NCBI GenBank assembly: GCA_013368325.1
Contig: JAACJK010000110.1
Location: 124,001 to 188,000, forward strand
Direction of reading: 5' to 3'
Length of the DNA: 64,000 bases
Origin: Ephemerocybe angulata
Lineage: Eukaryota > Basidiomycota > Agaricomycetes > Agaricales > Psathyrellaceae
Shown here: positions 35,951 through 45,114 of the stretch, piece by piece
Layout: each line of letters opens with the position of its first letter
Numbering within the stretch: the first letter of the stretch is position 1
Translations under genes and position numbers: made by a program
The notes under the pieces: model-generated
Seen by the model: only the letters and a program-made list of their open reading frames with translations
Told to the model about the DNA's origin: nothing
Database searches by the model: none

Positions 35951-38413
35951 TCATTCATGCCATTCCTCTCTGTCCTTCGAAATGTTGTATTTAACGCTGT
36001 CTCTCGAGCACTAAACAAATGAACTGAATAATGACCGTGTTCGTCAAATTCTGAATCATCGTCTTGAACGTTTGAACGTTGAACCCCAGTGGGATCGCGC
36101 CAGGCCGTCAGACATCTAGAGCATTCGACAGCCGCTCATTTCGATAACCTGCTGCAAAATGCCCCAGAAGCTACAGACCTCAATATGGCTCACTTTTCAT
36201 GATGAGAATAGGCGCCAACAGTCCGTAGAAGCTACACATAATGAATACGGAATTTCCGTTGTACCAGGATATACAGTGTACAGATAGATCTAATAGACAG
36301 GGCAAATAGGATGAAGACATGATGCATGGGAGACGTACAGGAAACGTAATGAACTGTATAATGCCTGACTTTGTCCAATTCATCCACTTACGTTTTTCTG
36401 GCATTGAAATCATCTAGACTAGCCTAAACTCCTCTGCCTGAGTTTTGCCTGCGACAGGAAGGAGGAGGAAGAAGGAAATAGGCGCCACGGTTTCGCCGGC
36501 CCGAATGCCTTCCGCGCTTAATAGTGCTTCGACAGGGGCGTACTTAAAGGCCGAACTTAAAGGCCGAGTTACGCGCGCTTTCCCTCTTCCTCTTCCAATT
36601 CCAACACATAGCCCATACCGGCGCAGCTGGAAGGTTACCAGGAACATAGGAGAGGTATGCCTACAGCGTACTACCAGGTTGGAGGGCTGCATGGGGACGT
36701 TCGATCGTACGTATAAGTCAGCGGCCATCGTGCCTCATGTTAATGTGCAATTGCTTCCGCTTTGTACTTCTTCAGGAGGAGGGATGCGTCCCCGTGGTAC
36801 GACGAAAAGCCCCTGGCGCAAGCGTTGGCCGGTTCTCACTCTGTCTTGCGAAACGCAGAGGGAAACATTGAGATGGTCCTCGGTACGTGCAGAGGGTTTC
36901 ACCCAGATTACACATATACTAGTATTGACGCGTTCACCTGCAGGAATCAAAGAGAGCGGAGCGTCCTACTTACTGGTGACAGAAGACGAAGCTTCCGCCC
37001 TACCAGTGTATAGAAGGAACAATCGCAAATGGGCCCGCGAGTTCCAGTCGCTGTCCCCCATATACTTTCATGGCCCGGACGATTTGGCGAAGAAACTGGG
37101 GAAGCTGAAGCCGAAGGCCAAGAAGAAGAATGCGAATGGGAACCCGGATACTAGCCAGGCGAATTTTGGGTATGTTGGGATAGATGGTAGCATGGAGGGC
37201 ATCCCGCGTGGGGAGTTTGAACTTAACAGGTGCGTCCTTAATAATTCGAGCTCTTCACTCGTCCGAAATCCAACCTTACAGCCGGTTTGTTTTCGAAGGG
37301 TCTTCTACCGTGTAGTCCGGGGGGCGGTGGACCTAAAGAAATATGGCCTTCCACATGATTATGCCCTCCCAGAATCCACGAGGGTGTGCCTATTGACGTT
37401 TAGTATATGGGAGCATGGGACGGTCAAAGAAAAGCGCACTAACCCCAAGATTCTGGACTTTGCATTCGGTGAAGTCGAGATTCCATCGCTACAGATCAAG
37501 CCGGGCTCGAGCGAGTACTATGTCGTCAAAGAGAACAGTGCCCTCGGGCGCCTGAAAGACAGAGTCGTACGTCGACGTGCCTTCAATTTCGCCCGCCCAG
37601 CTAGCTAATTGAGCGAGGTAGCCGTTCACAGACGGTCCCACCGAGACCCTCCATTCGTCGGTGATTGGAGAGCGTATCTCAGCGTTTCTTGCTAGAGGCC
37701 CTGGGCCGACGGTCTTCATGGTCTTCGATGAGGGTGCTACGCGCACCGCCCTGCAGCTCATGGGCGTCAGCGAAGAGCTGTATGGTACGAGCCTCCGCGC
37801 TCTCCTACCTCTAGACTCGAGCACTGGGGTGAGTGGAATCCACCAGAATTTTGCTTCCACATGCCTAATATCTCTCCGTAGAATTCACAAGAGCACCCCC
37901 ACCAGCCGGTAATTATCGACGTACAGCAGCTTTACAAGTGCGTAAGGTTGGGGTTGAGCGGGAGTTCTCCCTTCGAAATCTGTACAGCCCTCGACGTCGA
38001 TACAGGGAAGTCGTCGGACGCATGGGGCTCCGCACTCGGATTGAGGTACGCTGGCTACCAGAGGTTACTAGGACGCGAGGGGCTGACAATGTGTTGTGCA
38101 CAGGGTGCTTCTTGAGACTTGGAAAGCCATGGCTTCCAACGTCTCGATCGACGAACAGACAGCATATTGGCTTGCGAGGCCTCAACGGGGGGCGGAAGCT
38201 GTGGGCCGGGGAGATAGGGACGCACCACAAGCAGCTCAGTTCGATCCAGACGCCGACGATTATGATCCCAACGACCTAACACCACAAATCCCTTCGGCGA
38301 GAACGGGAGGGACGTCCGGTGGACCCGCAAGCGATGTGTCCGACTATGATTCCGATTAATATCCAAATGTACATCGTGTAGCTTCCACGAACAAGGCTAA
38401 CTAGCGTTTCCGG
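35951..38413. repeat. Tandem duplication, unit A (about 2.46 kb)
   Basis: The unit opens with ttcatgccattcctctctgt and a conserved block containing aacgctgtctctcgagcac, and closes with ggctaactagcgtttccgga. Unit B begins immediately with the same opening words. Unit A carries about 200 bp around 36080-36340 that is not present in unit B. The coding parts of the two units are nearly collinear. Confidence 0.85.
36691..38359 (+). CDS. Gfd2/YDR514C-like protein (DEDDh exonuclease fold, probably degenerate), copy A, 435 aa
   Basis: Seven exons: 36691-36710, 36776-36882, 36944-37229, 37299-37566, 37622-37828, 37882-38045 and 38104-38359. The order of blocks resembles the basidiomycete family with a Gfd2/YDR514C-like C-terminal domain. 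These are an N-terminal SYLLVTEDEAS with a KWAREFQSLSPIYF segment, then LLTFSIWE and ILDFAFGEVE, then EYYVVKENS, VFMVFDEGATRTALQLM, VIIDVQQLY and SDAWGSALGLRVLLETW. In active DEDDh nucleases the equivalent places hold D-x-E, GHS-x3-D and GNDA-type residues; most are replaced here, so catalysis is doubtful. The C-terminus is acidic (DYDPND, DVSDYDSD). The first exon is the weakest part; an overlapping frame starting at 36658 is also open. Family call moderate. Confidence 0.6.
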
Positions 38414-40774
38414 ATTCATGCAATTCCTCTCTGTCCTTCAAAATATTGTATTTAACGCTGTCTCTTGAGCACCAAACAAATGAACTGAATAATGCCTGTG
38501 TTCGTCAAATTCATCGGGTGTGGGTCTCTCTTGGGTTGCCCTAGGTGCCTCAAATTCTCACTGCTCACTGCCTGGAGCTTGAACGCTGTCTCTCGAGCAT
38601 CAAACATAATGAACTGTATGCCTGTCTTCGTCAAATCCATCCACTTACATTTTGCTGGCATTGAAATCATCTAGGCTAGCCCTCTGCCTGAGTTTTGCCT
38701 GCGACACGAAGGAGGAAGAAGCAAATAGGCGCCACGATTTCGCCGGCCCGAACGCCTTCCGCGATCAATAGTTCGACAGGGGCAGCCGACCAACAGCCGA
38801 CTTACGCGCGCTCCCTCTCATCCGTTTCCACCACACACCCCGTACCTTCTTGGCGCAGCTGGCAAGTTACCAGGAACATAGGAGAAGTATGCCTACAGCG
38901 TACTACCAGGTTGGAGGCCTGTATGGGCACATTCAATCGTATGTATAGGCCGGCTTGGTACTGGTCATCGAGCCTCATGTTCATGGGCGATTCCTTCTGG
39001 CTCTTCCTTGCTAGGACGGGAAATGCGTCCAAGTGGGGCGATGAAAAGCCTCTGGCACGAGCTTTGGCTGGTTCCCACTCTGTCTTGCGAAATGCAGAGG
39101 GAAAGATTGAGATGGTCCTCGGTATGTGCAGAGGGTTTCGCCCAGAGCACACATATATTGACGTGCTCCCCCTCAGGAATCGACGTTAGCGGAGCGTCCT
39201 ACTTACTGGTAACAGAAGACGAAGCTTCCGCCCTGCGAGTACAATATAGAAGAGACAAACCAAAATGGGCCCGCGACTTCCAGGCGCTGTCCCCCATATA
39301 CTTTGATGGGCCGGACGATTTGGCGAAGAAACTCGGGAAGCTGAAGCTGAGGTCGAACAAGAAGAACGCGAATGGGCATCCGGATACCAGCCAGGCGAAT
39401 TTTGGTTATGTTGGGATAGATGGTAGAACGGAGGGCATCCCGCGTGGGGAGTTCGAGCTTAACAGGTGCGTCCTCAATTCGAGTCCTTCACTCGTTCATC
39501 CATTGAACCTCACGGCTGGTTTGTTCGAAGGGTCTTCTACCGCGTAGTCCGGGGGGCGCTGGACCGAAAGAAATATGGCCTTCCACATGATTTTTCCCTC
39601 CCAGAATCCACGAGGATGTGCCTGTTGACGTTTAGTATATGGGAGCATGGGACGGACAAAGAAAAGCGGAAAACCCCCAAGATTCTGGACTTTGCATTCG
39701 GTGAAGTCGATCTTCCGTCGTTGCAGATTAAGTCGGGCTCAAGCGAGTACTATGTCGTGAAGGAGAACAGTGCCCACGGGTCCCTGAAAGACAGAGTCGT
39801 ACGTCGACGTGCCTTCAATTTTGTCCGCCCAGCTAGCTAATTGAGCGAGGTAGCCGTTCACAGACGGTCCCACCGAGACCCTCCATTCGTCAGTGATTGG
39901 AGAGCGTATCTCAGCGTTTCTTGCTAGAGGCCCTGGGCCGACGGTCCTCATGGTCTTCGATGAGGCTGCTACACGTACCGCCCTGCAGCTCATGGGCGTC
40001 AGCAAGGAGGTCTATGGTACGAGCCTCCGCGCTCTCTTACCTCGAGACTCGAGCACCGGGGTGAGTGGTACCCAGTAGAGTTTTGTTTCCAGATTCCTAA
40101 TTCCGCTTCGCAGAGTTCAAATGAGCCAGGTCCCTCTCGACGCGGGGAGTACAGAAACCGGAGAGATGGTCGTCGTTCTCGCTCTCCATCGCCAAGGCGA
40201 ACCCACCGGGATAGCCCAAATCAGGCATACAACGCGCGACCTAAGGAGAGAAACAGCCACCACCCCCACCAGCCGGTAATTATCGACGTACAGCAGCTTT
40301 ACAAGTGCGTAAGGTTGGGGTTGAGCGGGCCTTCTCCTCTCAAAATCTGTTCAGACCTCGACGTCGACACAGGGAAGTCGTCGGACGCATGGGGCTCCGC
40401 ACTTGGATTGAGGTACGCTGGCAGAGATTACTAGGAAGCGAGGAGCTGACGATGTGTTTTGCATAGGGTGCTTCTTGAGACTTGGAAAGCCATGGCTTCC
40501 AACGTCTCGATCGACGAACAGACAGATTATTGGCTTGCGAGGCCTCAACGGAGGGCGGAAGCTGTGGGCCGGGGAGATAGGGATGCACCACAAGCAGCCC
40601 AGTTCGATCCAGACGACGACGACTATGATCCCAACGACATAGCACCACAAATCCCTTCGGCGAGAATGGGAGGGACATCCGGTGGGCCCGCAAGCGATGT
40701 GTCCGACTATGATTCCGATTAATATCCAAATGTACATCGTAGCTTCCATGAACGAGGCTAACTAGAGTTTCCGG
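38414..40774. repeat. Tandem duplication, unit B (about 2.36 kb)
   Basis: This is a second copy of the unit at 35951-38413. Its opening block is itself partly repeated (38450-38510 and 38584-38645). It ends with ggctaactagagtttccgga, after which similarity to unit A stops. It contains an additional coding segment near 40116-40265. Confidence 0.85.
38923..40722 (+). CDS. Gfd2/YDR514C-like protein, copy B with RS-rich insert, 481 aa
   Basis: A paralogue of the gene at 36691, with the same seven-exon layout: 38923-38942, 39015-39121, 39177-39465, 39531-39798, 39854-40060, 40114-40412 and 40467-40722. Frame and splice sites are kept throughout, and most differences are single substitutions, so both copies look maintained. 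Exon 6 has about 45 extra codons (near 40116-40265) rich in Arg/Ser/Pro/His, including RRRSRSPSPRR, which copy A lacks; RS-rich segments commonly act in RNA-binding or nuclear-speckle proteins. The catalytic positions of the DEDDh fold are altered in the same way as in copy A. Start choice carries the same uncertainty. Confidence 0.6.
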
Positions 40775-40927
40775 ACCATGCTCATCGAATTCAATCTGGT
40801 ACGTTTGCTTTTTAGATGTGGTTGATTGCATATGGGCATGGTCATACACATTTGCATGAGGGCAGCAAGTCGATCGGGGATACCATACAGCGAGAGATAA
40901 GTGGTACAGCGAAGAAGGGCGTTATAT

Positions 40928-41766
40928 TTACTCTTCCTCCTCGTCATCACCGGCATCCTTCTTGGCAGCGGCAGCAGCGCGCTTGCGCTTGACACGGCCA
41001 GGGCGTCCACCACCGTAGGGCGAGGTGAGAGCGAAGTCGATGTGCTTTTGGGAGTCGAGACGGACAACGAAGGAGGGGACGTTGACGATCTGCTTGCCAA
41101 CACTATTGCACGCGATTAATTAAGGCAGAGAAACAAGATGAATTGGGTACGCACCGAATGTGCCTCTGGCGGATGAGAACACGAGCGTGATGGATGGACT
41201 TGGCGAGACCGCTCTTGAAGACCTGGGTCTGCAACCTGCGCTCCAAGAAATCTTCGATCTTCAAGGCCAAGACGTAATCGAGACGCATGCGGGTCTCGTC
41301 GAGGACACCAATGCGGACCAGACGGCGGATAAGGGCGTTACCCTCGAAGAGACGCTTGGGGTCCTTGTCGTCGAGCTTGAGGAGCTCACGGGCAGCACGA
41401 CGAATCTTGGAGAGGATGAGGGCAATGCGCCAAATCTCGCGCTTGTTGCGGAGACCGTACTCGCCGGCAAGCTGAAAAGCAAAGGGTCAGAATACCCGCA
41501 GAAAGAGGGCAATTTGGCACGCACCTTCAGCTCGGCATCGAGACGAGCGGACTCGAAGGGTCGACGAGGGACCTTGTATCTATATACGTTTTAACGAGAA
41601 AACGTTCGGGGGCAAGGGATCGTAAGCAACGATGTATGCACACCCTTCCACATTTAAGTGGTTCTTCAGAGCAACACTCACGTCTTGCTGTGGTTCCGCG
41701 GGGCCCTGAACGACGTTGTCAGCGTCTAAACATGTCTCGTCGTCGTTGGGGACGTTACCTAGGCAT
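40928..41766 (-). CDS. RPS9: Ribosomal protein uS4 (yeast Rps9), 192 aa
   Basis: A small-subunit primary rRNA-binding protein important for decoding fidelity. Five exons on the minus strand: 41766-41759, 41705-41682, 41579-41525, 41471-41155 and 41102-40928. The first exon is only 8 bases (ATG CCT AG) and joins to give [20 protein letters not shown], the expected fungal N-terminus. The S4 domain is clear: [19 protein letters not shown], then [20 protein letters not shown] and [18 protein letters not shown]. The Lys/Ala tail ends in an acidic run, DAGDDEEEE. It diverges from eL21 across 293 bp. Confidence 0.96.
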
Positions 41767-42059
41767 CTTTTTGGTCTTGAGGAAGGACTTGCTAACGATC
41801 TACGAAGACGGGCGTGGTGCTGGTCGCGAGCCAAAGGGGCGCAAATACCGGCATCTCCCTGCCGAGAAGCCACATTGCCTAATTGGGCCAAAACTGTATC
41901 GCTCAAGGCCAGCCACCCGGCGCTAGCCGAGAATTTGCAGAATCGGTACCCAACAGTGATTGGGACGACCACGACACCGTCACCGACATCGACTCCGTAA
42001 GAAATGCTGCCCGTCGCTGGAGGGAGAAGTGCTGAACGTCGTTTCCCGTAGTCCTCAAG
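41767..42059. promoter_or_regulatory. Bidirectional promoter of ribosomal protein genes uS4 and eL21
   Basis: 293 bp separate the two start codons, giving a head-to-head ribosomal protein pair. Two ATTGG (reverse CCAAT) words lie at about 41882 and 41959. No clear TATA box was seen. Shared control would help keep the two subunits in balance; this is inferred from the arrangement. Confidence 0.65.
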
Positions 42060-42656
42060 ATGCCTCACTCCTTCGGTTACCGCGCGCGTACGCGCCATAT
42101 GTTCAAGAGGGGCTTCAAGGGTGAGTTTCGTTAGATTAAAGCCATCTCAGGCCAGGACTCAAGGCCTTGTATTGGGTAGAGCACGGACCCGTGAAGCTGT
42201 CCACCTTCTTGATCAACTACCGTGTCGGTGACATCGTCGACATCAAGGCCAACGCTGCCCAGCAAAAGGGTATGCCCCACAAGTTCTATCACGGACGCAC
42301 TGGCATTGTCTACAACGTCACCCCTTCCGCCGTCGGTGTTATCGTCTACAAGGTCGTCGGATCGCGCTACCTCGAGAAGCGTGTCAACATCCGTGTTGAG
42401 CACATCAGGCACTCGAAGTGTCGCCAGGAGTTCCTTGACCGTGTCAAGGCCAACCACGACGCTCACGCCGTTGCGAAGGAGAAGGGCGGTGAGTAACTTC
42501 AACTTATCCGCCTCGGAATCCACTCATCCCTTGCCTATTACAGAGCGCATCAACCTCAGGCGCATCCCTGCTCTCCCCCGCGAAGCCCGCACCGTCTCTG
42601 TCGTCGACAACGCCCCCCAGACGATGAGGCCCGTGCCCTACGAGACCACCATCTAG
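42060..42656 (+). CDS. RPL21: Ribosomal protein eL21, 160 aa
   Basis: A large-subunit ribosomal protein. Three exons (42060-42120, 42180-42488, 42544-42656) give 160 residues, the same length as the yeast protein. Conserved segments are MPHSFGYRARTRHMFKRGFK, VGDIVDIKANAAQQKGMPHK, GIVYNVTPSAVGVIVYKVVG, RYLEKRVNIRVEHIRHSKCR and the C-terminal RTVSVVDNAPQTMRPVPYE. The splice at 42120/42180 joins GFK to EHGPVKLSTFL in frame. Confidence 0.97.
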
Positions 42657-43283
42657 ACGAGTCACCTCCTCTTCTATCATCTTCGGCCTCCCTCCTACGA
42701 TTCGCATGACGGTTGTATGTCTGTCGTCCCTTACCATCCACTGCCCACATGCCCAAAATATAAACCATATGCGAAAAAAAGTTCAAAATAACCACCTCGC
42801 GGTGGATTCAGATACCCTCCATTCCGTGTGTCTTTAAGAATTCAGTGTTTTCTCTTCGGCCGAGTAATGAAACTCCAGGCAAGCCTCAACACATGAGATC
42901 GGTGGAGAATCGTATCGACGCCTATCTAAAGTGCTTCTTATCTGGCGCTTGATGACTCTCTGTGTGATAAGCGCCAAGCTTCTGGCAGCCCCTATCTTTC
43001 TGCTTATCATCCTTGGTCTGCACCTGCCGCCTCCCTGGGCCTCCTCGCGAATGTCTCCAGCGTCATTGAGGGACGCGGGAGCAACTATGGCATCCCTCTA
43101 TATTTGGGGATCTTTGCTAAATGGGCCATGCCTACATAATGTGATCAACGGCACGGAGAAGCATGGGGTGACCACTTATGCACCGCCCACATGCTCCGAG
43201 CCTTCAGCAGGCAGATGGCCCATGGGAAGCGCTCAACCTTATCACTTCTTTCCTCCCTTCCAACTGCCCCCCGCCTAAGCACC
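42657..43283. other. Spacer holding the eL21 3' region and the xanA promoter
   Basis: The first 150 bases fit a 3' UTR, including an A-run near 42775. The second half carries the GATA-site cluster listed separately. No gene seen. Confidence 0.6.
42922..43010. promoter_or_regulatory. Cluster of five GATA-factor (WGATAR) sites upstream of xanA
   Basis: Five matches to WGATAR on either strand occur within 90 bp: reverse AGATAG near 42922, reverse AGATAAG at 42937-42943, TGATAAG at 42965-42971, reverse AGATAG near 42992, and reverse TGATAAG near 43003. Nitrogen catabolite regulators of the AreA/Nit2 type bind such sites and need pairs of them. The cluster lies about 275-360 bp before the ATG of a purine catabolism gene, which fits that control. 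Confidence 0.65.
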
Positions 43284-44691
43284 ATGGCTATTGAACTTGT
43301 TCCCCTTCCCCTTCCTGCGTCTGCCGACCCATCCAAGTTTCAGAACTTTGGACGTGAAGTCAGGGGAGTTGACGCTGGCAACCTCACCGAGGAGGATCTA
43401 AAGCAGATCGAGGATGCTCTATACAAGGTGCGTTCGCCCTGTCCTGCGACATTGGACGAATTTGACTGACTTAGACCGCGACAGTATGACGCGCTGCTCT
43501 TCAGGAATGCAGATGTGACGCCCGAGCAACAGTACCGCATCACGAAGGTACGTTCCCGCCTATGCTTCAAGCCTCGAGGCTCATATCAACCCACAGCACT
43601 TCGATCCTACATCGGAGAACTATGGCCATGGCAACAACAAGACTGGAGAGACCAAGAAGTCGATCCTCCACCCCGACCTCAAGACCATTCCCAGCGTCCC
43701 GCAGGTGCAACTCATCGGCAACGGCACCGTCTATGACCATTGGGGCCTCGCTGAGGCTAAGCTGAAGCACCCTTCCCACACCAGCTTCCACAAGACTGTC
43801 GTTTCTGACGAAGATGCCGAGAAAGGCGTCACCCGGTTCTACCGTTGGCACATTGATGCCGCGCTTTATGACCTCAACCCTCCCAAGGTCACAACGCTCT
43901 ATGGCGTCAAGGTGCCCGAAGGTCCTGCCCAGGTGTGCCGATACGACGATGGTACTGGGGATGAACTTACTTTGCCCCTTGGAACGACCGCATTCGTGTC
44001 GGGGAGGACAATGTTCGACATCTTGCCTACGGAGTACAAGAGCCTTGCAGTGCGAGCTAAGGTTAAATATGCTCCTCACCCCTATGTTTGGATGGCGCCT
44101 GCGAAGGCTATGTCGACTGGACTTGGAATCGAGTCAGATGGCCTTGAGCTCCCGTTGGACGAGCTTCCTGCCTGGGAGGAAGGCAAGATTAAGGTTTTGC
44201 CAGTTGTGCGTGCTTCCCTTCTTTCTATACTTCTCACCCTGGTACTGATGAGCAATCCCTGCAGCTTTGGAAGAACCCTGTAACTGGCGGGTTGCATTTC
44301 CAGGTCCACCCGTGCGGGGCAAAGGAACTTATTGTTAGCCCCTTGCCGGAAGGAGCTTCGCGCGAAGGAGCCCTCTACCCCGATGGTGCACACATTACCG
44401 ATCTCAAGGAAGTCCGTGATATCCTGTACAAGATGCAGAGGCCAGCTATCGCGCCTTCTCTTGTCTACCCTCATGACTGGTAAGACTTTGTTTCGAACGG
44501 CCCGTTTGCAGCATCTGATTATTCTCTCCAGGCGCCCCAAGGACCTCGTTCTCTTCCACAACCGTGGAGTTCTCCATACCGTCGTTGGTGCATTCAAGGC
44601 CGAAACGATTCGCGCTTTCCATCAGTGCAACCTCGCCGCTTCAGCCGAACCTGTCGGTCCATCTGAGGAAGACATCAAGCAATGGGCTTGA
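43284..44691 (+). CDS. xanA: Alpha-ketoglutarate-dependent xanthine dioxygenase (XanA), 396 aa
   Basis: XanA oxidises xanthine to uric acid with Fe(II), O2 and alpha-ketoglutarate, an alternative to the molybdenum enzyme xanthine dehydrogenase; it is a TauD/TfdA-fold protein described in Aspergillus and yeasts. Five exons: 43284-43427, 43485-43547, 43597-44205, 44265-44479 and 44532-44691. Diagnostic segments are YGHGNNKT, SILHPDLKTIPSVPQVQLIG, TRFYRWHIDAALYDLNPPKV, RYDDGTGDELTLPLGTTAFV, KYAPHPYVWM and LWKNPVTGGLHFQVHP. Probable iron ligands are H154, D156 (HID) and H359 (NRGVLH), with R371 for the co-substrate. Everything expected is present. The GATA-site cluster upstream suggests nitrogen regulation. 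Confidence 0.93.
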
Positions 44692-45114
44692 GTGTCACGT
44701 ACTCCTATAAATATTCGACCCTTCTTGTTTTCCTGCCTTTACCGCCATGGACGCTCTGTGGATGACATACCGGTTTCAGAAATTGTACGGGTTCTCTAGC
44801 ACGCATTTTCATCATTATCACCAGCATTTTGCATTTGTATGTCATATCTACACTCACTGTATATCTACCCACCCCCTTGTAGTCGTATCAATACCATTGG
44901 ACTCAAACTCTTCGTTCCACAGACTTTCGCAGGACCTACGCCTCGACGATTCGTGGCGTCGGCCATTACTCCCGATTCAGAATAAACGTAGCGTGGGAAC
45001 AAATCACTGAGCACGAAAATCTTGACGCTCAGCATTGAGCAAGGCGAACTGTTTGGCTCCGCTCTCTATCGCGTCAGACATTGTGCTCGTCTGAGCAACC
45101 TCAAACTCTACGAC
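44692..45114. other. Spacer between xanA and the next gene
   Basis: Presumed 3' UTR of xanA (T-rich, TATAAATATT near 44705) and promoter of the next gene. No gene recognised. Confidence 0.5.

Noticed and set aside
36445..36690. N-terminal extension of the copy A exonuclease-like protein
   Set aside because: The open frame begins at TTG, and alignment with copy B needs small indels that break the frame, so this is more likely 5' UTR.
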